This document shows positions 17,867 through 26,938 of a stretch of DNA of 64,000 nucleotides, one piece after another (within the stretch, counting starts at the first letter, position 1; each line of letters begins with the position of its first letter). The stretch comes from Rikenellaceae bacterium (GTDB taxonomy: Bacteria > Bacteroidota > Bacteroidia > Bacteroidales > UBA932), in contig DPKJ01000003.1 in NCBI GenBank assembly GCA_003542575.1, positions 292,920-356,919 of the forward strand, given 5' to 3'. The position numbers were made by a program, and so were the translations under genes. The notes beneath the pieces are model-generated. The model was not told the origin of the DNA, made no database searches, and saw nothing but the letters and a program-made list of their open reading frames with translations.

Positions 17867-18251
17867 GATTACCACAATTTAAACATGTATCTCTGTGGAC
17901 ACAAAGTAATTGCCCGCAATTTCTGCATTTCCATTTTTCTTCTTCAAGCTCAATGAATTGTGTTAAACCTGTCTCTTTAATCGTATTAAGATTTTCAATA
18001 AGGCTAACTCCGTATTTGGTTCTGTATCTTTTATCCAGATCTTTAATACGCCTGCAGGGAAATTTTAAACAAGTATTGCAAAGCAACAAGCTGTTGTCTC
18101 CCTTTTCTGCACACTGTTTAATGCTACAAACTGTACAATGATTTGGCTTATTACCGGTATTATTACACCCGACACATCTGTTTTTAGCTCTCTGGAAACC
18201 TAAACAGGTGTCACAATTAACGCCACACGGTGCAATACTTGCATTATTCAT
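17850..18251 (-). CDS. DUF3795 cysteine-rich protein
   Basis: 133 residues with many paired cysteines. The N-terminus 'IAPCGVNCDTCLGFQ' is the DUF3795 signature; C-rich blocks follow (CVGCNN, CTVCSIKQCAE, LLCNTCLKFPC), and a C-terminal rubredoxin-like knuckle pair (CRNCGQLLC, CLNCGNL). It probably binds zinc; the function is unknown. ATG 18251 is used; a GTG at 18254 is also in frame. It follows the GNAT gene by three bases and may be cotranscribed. Confidence 0.85.
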   Translation of the reverse strand: MNNASIAPCGVNCDTCLGFQRAKNRCVGCNNTGNKPNHCTVCSIKQCAEKGDNSLLLCNTCLKFPCRRIKDLDKRYRTKYGVSLIENLNTIKETGLTQFIELEEEKWKCRNCGQLLCVHRDTCLNCGNLKLMC

Positions 18252-18254
18252 CAC

Positions 18255-18791
18255 TCACTCTTTTATTTTTGCATATCTGATTTCGTCGTAAATCAGATCA
18301 TACTTGCAAATTGACTTTCTGAAGACAGCCTCTTTACTGAAACCACACTTTTCCAGTACCCTTTGTGATGCCTTGTTAAATTCGAAAACTCCGGTATAGA
18401 TTCTCACTATGTCAAGTGTTTTAAACCCCCACTCTGTTATCAAATCAACAGCTTTTGACATTATACCCATATTCCAGAAAGGTTCTCCAATAAAATATCC
18501 AATCTCGGCACTTTTACGATACACATCTGTTCCCGGAGATAAACTAATGTTCCCAACATACTCCCCTTTATAATCGATCGCATAGATTGATTTTGGATTC
18601 TGCATATCTACAGCCTCTTTAAATCGAATAGCATCATCCATTGTATAGGGGTTAGGGAACGCATCCCTTAGATTTATAGCAACTTTAGGGTTGTTTGCAT
18701 ATTTTGCCAATAACTGCAGATCAGAATTCTCTATCTCTCTTATTACCACATCTCCTTTCGAAGCAATAATTTTATTAACCATCTTATTCAT
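18255..18791 (-). CDS. GNAT family N-acetyltransferase (RimJ/RimL type)
   Basis: A 178-residue acetyltransferase. Features include 'VVIREIENSDLQLLAKYANNP', strand 4 'SIYAIDYKGEYVGNISL', the acetyl-CoA region 'SAEIGYFIGEPFWNMGIMSKAVDLITEWGF', and C-terminal 'NKASQRVLEKCGFSKEA', typical of the RimJ/RimL branch. It could acetylate a protein N-terminus or a small amine. ATG codons exist at 18791 and 18782; the longer form is listed. Confidence 0.88.
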   Translation of the reverse strand: MNKMVNKIIASKGDVVIREIENSDLQLLAKYANNPKVAINLRDAFPNPYTMDDAIRFKEAVDMQNPKSIYAIDYKGEYVGNISLSPGTDVYRKSAEIGYFIGEPFWNMGIMSKAVDLITEWGFKTLDIVRIYTGVFEFNKASQRVLEKCGFSKEAVFRKSICKYDLIYDEIRYAKIKE

Positions 18792-18817
18792 TTTCTTATA
18801 TTTAGTCAGAAATTTAC

Positions 18818-19699
18818 CTATTGGGATACTATCTGATCTAATGTATCTGATATCTTTAATTTTTCTCTCATTGGTTTCATATAACTGTTTGAGATTCCGT
18901 ACTTTTCTCTTAAAGGATTAACAATTTCGCTGTACAAAACCTCTTTATATGTTTTATCTGCACCTCCGGTCTGATATAACTCCGTAAACGCATTGCATTT
19001 ATCAGGGAATTTAGTTTTAATAAAATCAAAAAAGTATTTTCTGGTAACACCCCTCAAATAAAGAACTCCAGGTAACATATAATGGACATTTGCTGCTTTT
19101 GCTTCTATACAGAGGTTTTCAATGTTTTCTCGACTATCGGTGAGCAGTGGTATTATGGGCATTGTATGAAGTCCTACTGAGGCATTTGTATTTCTGAACT
19201 CTTTTAATATTTTAAATCTATCTGTGCTTGGACTTCCATTTGGTTCAATTTTAATTCGGATATTTTCGTCCATTGTCGTTATTGTGGAAGCTATATTTAC
19301 ATATGTAATATCTGCAAGTTGAGCAATCAGGTCAAAATCACGTAAAATAAGGTCAGATTTTGTTGAGATTATTGCCGGTGTCTTGTGTTTGATGAGAAGC
19401 TTCAATACTTCAGGCATTATTTGATGCTCTTTTTCTATACTCTGATAACTGTCAGTTACACCACCAATGTTTATAACTTCTCTCTTCCAGGATGGATCAC
19501 TTAGCTCTTTTTCCAGTTGTTCTGCAATGTTTGTTTTAACAAAAATATTGGTAAAATCATCTTCTCCCAAATAATCGTGTGAATAGCGTGCATAACAATA
19601 CGCACAATTATGGGTGCAACCTCTGTAAATATTCAAATCCCACCCATACGGGATCTTCCTTCTAAGTTTAGTAAGTGCAGAAGAACAGGTTATGTTCAT
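18818..19699 (-). CDS. Radical SAM protein, spore photolyase-like (SPL) family
   Basis: A 293-residue radical SAM enzyme. The cluster motif CTHNCAYC (CxxxCxxC) lies near residue 28 in 'YRGCTHNCAYCYARYSH', typical of SPL-type proteins (Rv2578c-like). Later family blocks include 'VINIGGVTDSYQSIEKE' and 'IISTKSDLILRDFDLI'. True spore photolyase is not implied: the genome type does not sporulate. The substrate is unknown. It lies 26 bases upstream of the GNAT gene. Confidence 0.88.
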   Translation of the reverse strand: MNITCSSALTKLRRKIPYGWDLNIYRGCTHNCAYCYARYSHDYLGEDDFTNIFVKTNIAEQLEKELSDPSWKREVINIGGVTDSYQSIEKEHQIMPEVLKLLIKHKTPAIISTKSDLILRDFDLIAQLADITYVNIASTITTMDENIRIKIEPNGSPSTDRFKILKEFRNTNASVGLHTMPIIPLLTDSRENIENLCIEAKAANVHYMLPGVLYLRGVTRKYFFDFIKTKFPDKCNAFTELYQTGGADKTYKEVLYSEIVNPLREKYGISNSYMKPMREKLKISDTLDQIVSQ

Positions 19700-19746
19700 A
19701 TATTCCTATCAGATAATAATATTATAAAAGGCAATCTATAAATAAG

Positions 19747-19971
19747 TTAGTTTTTAGCCTCCTTTTTAATCTTTTTCTTCTCGTCAAGCCAGAAAGCAAA
19801 AAGGATAATCGATGTGCCAAGTGAAAATCCCATTATCAATATATACCAAAATCCTGCTTGAGTTGGCTTGCAGGTAATTCTTTCGTACATACCAATGTAC
19901 GATGCTGTGATGCCAAAAAATACGACGGACGAGGAGATTACAGCCGATTTTTTATTTGCCGGTTTTTTCAT
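19747..19971 (-). CDS. Small two-helix membrane protein
   Basis: A 74-residue protein with a basic N-terminus, two hydrophobic segments (about 10-28 and 42-62) and a highly charged C-terminus (DEKKKIKKEAKN). No family recognised. It is separated from its neighbours by about 50 bases each side. Confidence 0.55.
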   Translation of the reverse strand: MKKPANKKSAVISSSVVFFGITASYIGMYERITCKPTQAGFWYILIMGFSLGTSIILFAFWLDEKKKIKKEAKN

Positions 19972-20021
19972 GATCAGAAATTTATATGCTATTTAAAGGT
20001 AGCCTTTTTCTATTTTCTAAA

Positions 20022-21047
20022 TCAATTATTGATATTATTAAATCTTAACCTCAGTTCTTCAATTATTGAAGAGCTTATCCAATATAGATCTGAATTTCCG
20101 TTTTGCGGAGAGTTATGGAAGTCGAGCAGAGATTGGGTGTTTAGCTCACTTAGAGTGTTAACCCCCATTTTAGCAGACATGAAAAATATGAACTTACCAT
20201 CCGGAGTTACCGATGCTGACCACTCTTTTGGGTTTGCAGAATTGATTTTCGGTCCCATATTAACTGCTTTGCCCCAATTGTCAAGGCTATCCCGAAAAGA
20301 TATGTAATAATCCGTTCCGCCATAGCTATCAGGCATTCCAAAAGCAGGGATAATAATATAGCTTTCGTCAGCCGCCACAAATGCGTTGTATCTGGCTCTT
20401 CCGATATTCACATTTGAACACAGTTTTTCGGGCTGCTGATATTTTCCTGCCCGATAGCGGGAGCGGTAAATAAATTCTTCATTGGCAATTGTATCAAGGT
20501 GTGTAAAGTAAATAGTTCCATCATATGTTATCGATGGAAAAAATTCCTTACTCTTTGTATTAACCGGAGGTCCGAGGTTTTGTGGGTTAGTCCATTTACC
20601 ATCTTCTTTAACAGATACCCAAATATCTTCATTGCCAACAGACGAAGAATCTACAGGCATAGTTGATATAAAAAATAGTTTACTGCCGTCTGGAGAGATG
20701 TGCGGCTCTATATATTTGTATTCGGGGTTGACACAATATTCAAAAACTTCAGGTGTAGTCCAAAGATTGTCAATTCTCTGTGAATAAAAGATTGTGGTGT
20801 ATTTAAAGTTACCTACTTCACGACAGAAAAAAATTTCGTTGCCATCTGGAGAGATTGCAAAATCCCGTTCATTCATTCCGGTTGAAATGGTGTTTGGTGC
20901 AAATAGAATTGCAGTGTCGCCCGGAGTTGCTTGTCCAAAGTACTCGCCTTCAATTTTTAGCAATTGGTCCGAGGCGTTGGAATTTAACTCACAAGCAGTT
21001 ACTAAAATCGTAATTATTAAGAATATGGGGTTGTAGAAAATTTTCAT
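20022..21047 (-). CDS. TolB-like beta-propeller lipoprotein (PD40/WD40-like repeats)
   Basis: A 341-residue lipoprotein: lipobox VTAC near residue 18 and several PD40-type repeats, e.g. 'RDFAISPDGNEIFFCRE', 'IEPHISPDGSKLFFIST', 'FFPSITYDGTIYFTH' and 'WSASVTPDGKFIFFMSA'. Such exported propellers act as binding scaffolds. It follows the aminotransferase gene by 16 bases. The ligand or partner is unknown. Confidence 0.82.
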   Translation of the reverse strand: MKIFYNPIFLIITILVTACELNSNASDQLLKIEGEYFGQATPGDTAILFAPNTISTGMNERDFAISPDGNEIFFCREVGNFKYTTIFYSQRIDNLWTTPEVFEYCVNPEYKYIEPHISPDGSKLFFISTMPVDSSSVGNEDIWVSVKEDGKWTNPQNLGPPVNTKSKEFFPSITYDGTIYFTHLDTIANEEFIYRSRYRAGKYQQPEKLCSNVNIGRARYNAFVAADESYIIIPAFGMPDSYGGTDYYISFRDSLDNWGKAVNMGPKINSANPKEWSASVTPDGKFIFFMSAKMGVNTLSELNTQSLLDFHNSPQNGNSDLYWISSSIIEELRLRFNNINN

Positions 21048-21063
21048 GTTTCAGGTTATTGAA

Positions 21064-22194
21064 TTAATCCATACAGGTAATTATTTCACTGATTGCATCT
21101 GTCAGTTTATCAATATCTTCGTATTTTATGGTTAAAGGCGGCATAAACCGAATTGTTCTCTCCTTAAACCCAACCAAAATACATCTTTCAATTAATTGGT
21201 TATACAAAATATCTGCATTCTCAGAAGTGCTTAAGTCCATTGCTAGCATTAAGCCTCTTGCCCTAATATCAGTAATAATGTTTTGGTATTTTGCTTGTAA
21301 TTGAGCTAATCTTTGCTTGAAGTATTCTCCTTTTTTAAAACTTTCTGTTATCAAATCATCCCTATCAATTGTTTCAATTACCTCTATACCAATTGCACAT
21401 CCTAATGCGTCATTTTGGTGAGATTGAGCATACCGAAATTGAAATTTTGGAAACAATTCTGCAACCATCGAACTAATAGCCACTCCGCTAATAGGGTATC
21501 CATTACCTATAGCTTTACCAACCGATACAATATCGGGATGAAATTCATAATGTTCAAAACCAAACCATTTACCGGTCCTTCCAAATCCAGCTGTAACTTC
21601 GTTAGCCATCAGTAATCCCCCAAATCTTTTTACTTCGGAAGCCACAATTTTCACAAATTCGACATTAGGATATTTTATTAGTCCAAATGAATTACCTGGC
21701 TCGAAAACAAACACAGCAACCTCATTAAGATCTATGTCTGATATTGCTTCAAAATTATCAAAGGGAATATTTATTAATTCTGAATTATCATCAGAAATCT
21801 GCCCATGTCCATAAGCTGATAAATACGAACTATCAATTTTTAAAATTTTCTTTCTGCCTGTTAGTTTTTTAGCAATTGTAATCCCCAGATTTACAGCCTC
21901 TGATCCTGAATTTAGAAAAACACACTGTCCATTGTCAAGGCCAAGTTTATCAAGTATTTTTATTGACAACAACTCCGATTCATTGCTTCTGAATCTCAGT
22001 CCGTCATGAATAAGTTTATCAATTTGTGTTTTTATCACAGAGTTGATATGAGAATTTGAGTGACCCAGATTTGCCGCCCAATCTCCTGATTCAAAATCGA
22101 TGTACTCTCTATTTTCTGAATCATAGACGTAACAATCTTTAGATCTGACTATAAGTCGGTCTGCCTGCTTGTATAATGGTATAATGGGATTCAT
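21064..22194 (-). CDS. Class III PLP-dependent aminotransferase
   Basis: A 376-residue fold-type I aminotransferase. It has 'NSGSEAVNLGITIAKK', the PLP lysine in VSVGKAIGNGYPIS, and 'GFGRTGKWFGFEHY'. One oddity: the usual DEV/DEVQ block, whose Asp contacts the PLP ring nitrogen, reads NEVTAG here. The amine donor is unknown. The ATG overlaps the stop of the upstream cupin gene by one base (TAATG), indicating translational coupling and a shared role. Confidence 0.88.
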   Translation of the reverse strand: MNPIIPLYKQADRLIVRSKDCYVYDSENREYIDFESGDWAANLGHSNSHINSVIKTQIDKLIHDGLRFRSNESELLSIKILDKLGLDNGQCVFLNSGSEAVNLGITIAKKLTGRKKILKIDSSYLSAYGHGQISDDNSELINIPFDNFEAISDIDLNEVAVFVFEPGNSFGLIKYPNVEFVKIVASEVKRFGGLLMANEVTAGFGRTGKWFGFEHYEFHPDIVSVGKAIGNGYPISGVAISSMVAELFPKFQFRYAQSHQNDALGCAIGIEVIETIDRDDLITESFKKGEYFKQRLAQLQAKYQNIITDIRARGLMLAMDLSTSENADILYNQLIERCILVGFKERTIRFMPPLTIKYEDIDKLTDAISEIITCMD

Positions 22195-22547
22195 TAATTG
22201 TTAAATTTTAAAAAATCACCATCAATAATTAAAAGCTTAACCCCATTTTCAGTAGATGAACGGTGTGAACTCAACTCATCAGTTACAACATATGTCATTC
22301 CTTGTGTTAAAATTGATTTTTCACCATTATTCAGCTCACTTACAAATTCTCCTTCAAGGCAATGGACTATATGTCCTTTAGTGCACCAATGGTCGGCAAT
22401 GTAGCCTTTTGAATACTCAACTAACCTTATGCGCAATCCTTCAAATTGCATTGTTTGCCAGTATGCAACTCCGTTTTCTCCTTTGTGTTCGCTCTTTGGC
22501 ACATTTGTCCAATCAATTAGTGAAAAAGGTATGTTTCTATTATTCAT
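22194..22547 (-). CDS. DHCW-motif cupin-fold protein
   Basis: A 117-residue single-cupin protein. It has the N-terminal 'IPFSLIDWTNVPKSEHKGENGVAYW' and the motif 'ADHWCTKGHIVHCLEGEF', typical of the family named for its conserved D, H, C and W. These cupins probably bind a metal; no reaction is known. It overlaps the start of the aminotransferase gene by one base, so they are likely cotranslated. Confidence 0.88.
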   Translation of the reverse strand: MNNRNIPFSLIDWTNVPKSEHKGENGVAYWQTMQFEGLRIRLVEYSKGYIADHWCTKGHIVHCLEGEFVSELNNGEKSILTQGMTYVVTDELSSHRSSTENGVKLLIIDGDFLKFNN

Positions 22548-22602
22548 AGAGAATATATTTTGTTGAATTTATTTATCGGTTAAAGTTAATGATTTTAGCG
22601 TT

Positions 22603-23415
22603 TTATGTTAAGAATATTTCAGGCTCTTTTCGTGTAATAAAATTTGAACACCTGACTGCTGCCTCTTTCATAAGTCCCGGCTTCATTGATTTTGCCTTAT
22701 GGGGGCAATTTTTAATACAGGCACAACATAAGATGCATTTTTGAATGTCTATCTGACTGCTGTTTTTAAAATTAATTGCACCAGTAGGACAGTTCTCTGC
22801 ACATATTCCACAATGATGACAATTGTCATTTACACCTATAAAATCAACTTTCCATAATTCAGTAGTTCCACCATAAGGGAAAATCCCCGGCACCTTCACA
22901 TCGGAAAGATCATCATGGGATATTATTGAACTCAGTTTCTTAAATATAGAATTACCAAATAATTCAGCTTTATTGATATCCTCATGATCGGGTCTCCCTA
23001 CCGAACTGGGATATTCATCGCTGGAAAAAGAGTGTTCTCCGACAAATGCGGCTCCAGCAAATGGGATACAACCTCTGTTTTTAAGAGTATCCCTAAGTTC
23101 TAACAATGCATTGTCAAATGCTCTGTTTCCATACATCACTATACATACAGCGGGTGTGTTGCAACCTTCTATCGTTTGGAGCCACTCTTTTACAAAAGAG
23201 GGCAATCGTCCCATATAAACCGGAATAGCAACAATCAACAAATCTTTATTACTTATTCGTGGAGTAGATTTACGAGCCTCTGGTTTTGAAATATCAATAA
23301 TTTCAGTCCTCTTAAATTTGATTCCTTTTGCAATTGCTTTTGCAATTTTTTTTGTTGTCCCTGTCGGGGAAAAGCAGATAACCTTTACATTTTCAATGGT
23401 AACACTTGTCTTCAT
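22603..23415 (-). CDS. EFR1-family flavodoxin-ferredoxin fusion protein
   Basis: A 270-residue fusion: residues 10-170 are flavodoxin-like with FMN phosphate loop SPTGTTKK, and residues 195-250 hold two 4Fe-4S clusters (CHHCGICAENCP and CILCCACIKNCP). EFR1 proteins mediate electron transfer in anaerobes; partners are unknown. The flavodoxin part has 'VAIPVYMGRLPSFVKEW', a family signature. It is about 75 bases from the AraC regulator gene and in the same direction. Confidence 0.9.
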   Translation of the reverse strand: MKTSVTIENVKVICFSPTGTTKKIAKAIAKGIKFKRTEIIDISKPEARKSTPRISNKDLLIVAIPVYMGRLPSFVKEWLQTIEGCNTPAVCIVMYGNRAFDNALLELRDTLKNRGCIPFAGAAFVGEHSFSSDEYPSSVGRPDHEDINKAELFGNSIFKKLSSIISHDDLSDVKVPGIFPYGGTTELWKVDFIGVNDNCHHCGICAENCPTGAINFKNSSQIDIQKCILCCACIKNCPHKAKSMKPGLMKEAAVRCSNFITRKEPEIFLT

Positions 23416-23489
23416 AATTAATTTCTTATAAAATTTATGATGACAAAATTAATGGGTAGATATTGTAAAAAATAGCATACAAACGACAC

Positions 23490-24311
23490 CTATTTCAATT
23501 TTGCAATCTGCAGCAAAGAATCATTTTGTTTAGCAAAACTCTTAGGAGTGGCACCTGTAAAACGCTTAAAATCACGAATGAAATGCATCTGATCGAAATA
23601 GCCGGAGTCATAAGCTACATCAGAATATTTTGAATAATCACCATATAGAATATTATTTAACCCAAAATGAAATCTGTCCAGAGTTCTATATGTATTAGCT
23701 GAAAGGCCAACATACTTATTGTACATGCGTTCAAGTGTGCGTATATTGATGTTGTTGAATTTGCAAAATTCACTTATCTGCAATGAATTATCGCGTTTTA
23801 CTAATGTTTTAAAAATATTGATAAAGTTGTCTGAATCCTTAGAATCATCTATTACAAATGATAACAGTTCTTTTTCAATAATATCTAATCTCTCAGTGAT
23901 GTCGTTAGCTCCAGATAATTTCTCCCAAATAATTTCTCCCATTTTAAATCCTATCTCTCCTAACCCCAATATACGGTTCTTGAATTCTGCAATGGGAATT
24001 TTTATAAAGGGATAAAAACCCTCAGGAAAAAAACATATCCCAAAAGTATGAATCTCCCCGGATAATTTTAGATGGGCGTCTGTAAAACAGTCATGTAGCC
24101 CTGAGAAATAGACCCTTTCAAGCTTATGTTCTTGATTATTAAGAGAAAGAAAATGTGGCGTTTCGCTTAAGTTGAACCTCAGGTTAATATTTCTTTGAGG
24201 TATTAATTTATGATTAAGTTGTGAATTATTGGCATGATACTCCCAGAAGAACTTTATGTATTTCTTTAGCAATTGGTTTTTGACCGGGTATGTTTTTATT
24301 GAGTTCAGCAT
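23490..24311 (-). CDS. AraC-family transcriptional regulator
   Basis: A 273-residue regulator. The N-terminal half (DUF6597-like, 'LIPQRNINLRFNLSE') is the sensor, and residues 175-265 form the double helix-turn-helix, including 'NIRTLERMYNKYVGLSANTYRTLDRF' and 'DVAYDSGYFDQMHFIRDFKRFTGATPKSF'. The signal is unknown. It precedes the EFR1 gene and could regulate it. Confidence 0.9.
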   Translation of the reverse strand: MLNSIKTYPVKNQLLKKYIKFFWEYHANNSQLNHKLIPQRNINLRFNLSETPHFLSLNNQEHKLERVYFSGLHDCFTDAHLKLSGEIHTFGICFFPEGFYPFIKIPIAEFKNRILGLGEIGFKMGEIIWEKLSGANDITERLDIIEKELLSFVIDDSKDSDNFINIFKTLVKRDNSLQISEFCKFNNINIRTLERMYNKYVGLSANTYRTLDRFHFGLNNILYGDYSKYSDVAYDSGYFDQMHFIRDFKRFTGATPKSFAKQNDSLLQIAKLK

Positions 24312-24362
24312 TACTCAATTATCATTTAAACTACTAATATACACATCCTATTATTTCTCCAA

Positions 24363-26000
24363 TTATTTCATTTCAATCTCCCGTAAATGTTCCATTCTCT
24401 TTTTTTCAAGGAAGCCCTGAATGGTTTCGAGATGTTCTTTTACCTGCCCGTTGCCAAATTCGTAAACTTTAGATACAAGTCCGTCAAGGAAATCACGGTC
24501 GTGAGAGACCACAATCAAGGTTCCGTCAAAAGCAAGTAGCGCCTGCTTGAGGATATCCTTTGTGCGGAGGTCCAGATGATTTGTGGGCTCATCCAGGATG
24601 AGGAGGTTAACGGGTTCAAGCAGCAATTTTATCATTGCCAGACGGGTACGCTCGCCTCCCGAGAGCACTTTAACCTTCTTATCAACATCGTCCCTGCCAA
24701 ACATAAACGCACCTAAAAGGTCACGAATCTTAGAGCGGATGTCGCCAACGGCAATATCATCAATTGTCTGGAAAACAGTAAGATTTTCATCAAGGAGTGA
24801 TGCCTGATTTTGCGCAAAATACCCAATTTGCACATTATGCCCCAGTGTAAGTTTACCATCGTGTTCAATCTCCCTCATAATACATTTTACAAGAGTAGAT
24901 TTACCTTCACCATTTCTGCCAACAAAAGCAACCTTATCGCCGCGGTCAATTGTAAGAGATGCATTCGAAAAGATAGTTTTATTATCGTATGTCTTACCAA
25001 CCTGATCCATGATAACGGGGAAGTTCCCACTGCGGGGAGAGGGAGGGAATTTAAGTCTCAATGCAGATGAATCTATCTCGTCCACCTCAACAAGCTCCAG
25101 TTTATCAAGCATCTTTACCCTGGACTGAACCTGAAAGGTCTTAGAGTAGGTCCCCTTGAACCTCTCAATGAACTCCTTTGTCTCGGCAATCATCTTTTGC
25201 TGATCGTCGTACTGTCTTTGCTGCTGCTCACGGCGCTCCTTTCGTAGCTCCAGATAGTGAGAATAGTTAACCTTATAGTCGTAAATTCGTCCCATTGTTA
25301 GTTCAACAGTTCTGTTAGTGACATTGTCCACAAAAGATTTGTCATGTGAGATAAGCACAACAGCCTTGGCTTGGTTGATCAAGAACTCCTCCAACCATAT
25401 AATCGAATCCATATCCAGGTGGTTTGTAGGCTCATCAAGCAGGATAACGTCAGGCTTGCGAAGCAGAATCTTTGCAAGCTCAATGCGCATACGCCAACCT
25501 CCGCTCAATTCAGAAGTCTGTCTGCCGAGCTCCTCCCTTTTAAATCCAAGTCCCAAAAGCACCTTTTCAACATCCTCTGCAAAGTGAGTAATATCAACAG
25601 CATAGTACTTTTCGCTTAGTGCTGATAAATCTTCAATGAGTTTGTAATACTCCTCTGAATCATAATCTGTTCTGGTTTCAAGTTGTCTGTTATACTCAGC
25701 AATCTGTGCCTCTATATCATGCAGATGTTTGAAAGCCTGAGAGGCCTCTTCAAAGACAGTACGCCCATCTTCTGTCATTAAATGCTGAGGCAGATATGCT
25801 ATAAGTGAATCCTTTGGTGCAGAGATAACTCCTCTTGAAGGAGCCCTTTCTCCTGCAAGTATTTTCAGGAGGGTAGATTTACCTGCTCCGTTTTTGCCCA
25901 TAAGGGCTATCCTGTCTTTGTCGTTTATTACAAAGGATATATTTTCAAATAATACTGTGCCGCCAAACTCAACACTCAACCCATCACATGAGACCATCAC
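24363..26000 (-). CDS. ABC-F family ATPase (Uup/EttA-like, translation-associated)
   Basis: A 545-residue soluble protein with two ABC domains and no membrane segment. Domain 1 has Walker A GKNGAGKSTL, signature LSGGWRMRIELAK and Walker B 'VILLDEPTNHLD'. Domain 2 has GRNGEGKSTL, LSGGERTRLAM and 'LLILDEPTNHLD'. The linker between them ('KERREQQQRQYDDQQKMIAETKEFIERFKG') is the P-site tRNA interaction motif. ABC-F proteins act on the ribosome; a resistance role cannot be told from sequence. Confidence 0.95.
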   Translation of the reverse strand: MMVSCDGLSVEFGGTVLFENISFVINDKDRIALMGKNGAGKSTLLKILAGERAPSRGVISAPKDSLIAYLPQHLMTEDGRTVFEEASQAFKHLHDIEAQIAEYNRQLETRTDYDSEEYYKLIEDLSALSEKYYAVDITHFAEDVEKVLLGLGFKREELGRQTSELSGGWRMRIELAKILLRKPDVILLDEPTNHLDMDSIIWLEEFLINQAKAVVLISHDKSFVDNVTNRTVELTMGRIYDYKVNYSHYLELRKERREQQQRQYDDQQKMIAETKEFIERFKGTYSKTFQVQSRVKMLDKLELVEVDEIDSSALRLKFPPSPRSGNFPVIMDQVGKTYDNKTIFSNASLTIDRGDKVAFVGRNGEGKSTLVKCIMREIEHDGKLTLGHNVQIGYFAQNQASLLDENLTVFQTIDDIAVGDIRSKIRDLLGAFMFGRDDVDKKVKVLSGGERTRLAMIKLLLEPVNLLILDEPTNHLDLRTKDILKQALLAFDGTLIVVSHDRDFLDGLVSKVYEFGNGQVKEHLETIQGFLEKKRMEHLREIEMK

Positions 26001-26036
26001 TATTTATCTTTAAAATTTTGAGGGGGCAAAGATAGG

Positions 26037-26876
26037 TTAAAGTCTTGCCTTTTCTAAATAAGGTAAAGGTGAAACTAATTCAAATTCTCTGGATGTGTCA
26101 AAAAAAAGATTTAATAAATTAAGGTGTTCACTGCCAATAATCAGCAAAATTCTTTCTTGACCACCATTTGAAATTCTTTGAATATTTCTAAATATTCTAA
26201 GGTTTCTGTTATACCATCTGCCGGTTTCAAAATCTACACCTGTGAAGTCTCCGGCATTTTCTTCATATTTAAATGGATGTAACAGATAGGATGCCAACCT
26301 CTCTTTTATTCTTTCAGGGTTGTTGGCTTCATACAAAGCATCAATAATGTTTGATATTTTATTATTGGAAACAGGAAGATCATAAACAGTGTCTCTCGAA
26401 TTTAAATAATAGTCTTCAAATTTTGACATTCTGGTTTTATCACTAAACAGCTCTTCTATGCTTCCATAATGTCTTCCCCCGTCATCAACGCAATAAATCT
26501 TTTCTAAGTTTAACTGCTTTCCAATCCTGAATCCTAACTGGTAACTCTCACTTTTTCTCAGATTAAACTTATCGGATTTATAAAGTGAGTATAGAGAATC
26601 GATGATAGGCTGTTGATCTGGAGTAAGTTCAATTGCAATAATTGTTGGGTTATATTCTTCGATGGCTTTGCAAATTGATTTTATTTGAGATTGAAACGGT
26701 TCGTCCAGGACTGATATTTTGTCTTTCTCTTCAGTTTTAACTACATCCAGATTGGGAAATGCAAAATGGAATACACCGAGAGTCATTATTTTTGTTTGGG
26801 CAGGTTTTTCCGGGGATTGAGCGGTTGTATTATTTACAATAAACAACACACATATTAAAGACAATATTTTTCTCAT
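26037..26876 (-). CDS. DUF5694 (TraB/PrgY-like) secreted protein
   Basis: A 279-residue protein with a signal peptide ending near residue 19 (NTTAQ). The core matches DUF5694: 'IMTLGVFHFAFPN', 'NPTIIAIELTPDQQP' and a C-terminal 'LLIIGSEHLNLLNLFF', which recall the TIKI/TraB superfamily of metal-dependent hydrolases. No activity is established for this branch. It lies 36 bases upstream of the ABC-F gene. Confidence 0.78.
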   Translation of the reverse strand: MRKILSLICVLFIVNNTTAQSPEKPAQTKIMTLGVFHFAFPNLDVVKTEEKDKISVLDEPFQSQIKSICKAIEEYNPTIIAIELTPDQQPIIDSLYSLYKSDKFNLRKSESYQLGFRIGKQLNLEKIYCVDDGGRHYGSIEELFSDKTRMSKFEDYYLNSRDTVYDLPVSNNKISNIIDALYEANNPERIKERLASYLLHPFKYEENAGDFTGVDFETGRWYNRNLRIFRNIQRISNGGQERILLIIGSEHLNLLNLFFDTSREFELVSPLPYLEKARL

Positions 26877-26938
26877 ACTTTTATAAAAATTACATTTGAT
26901 AAAAGACGATCGAGCTCTGATATTGTTTCATCTTTAGC

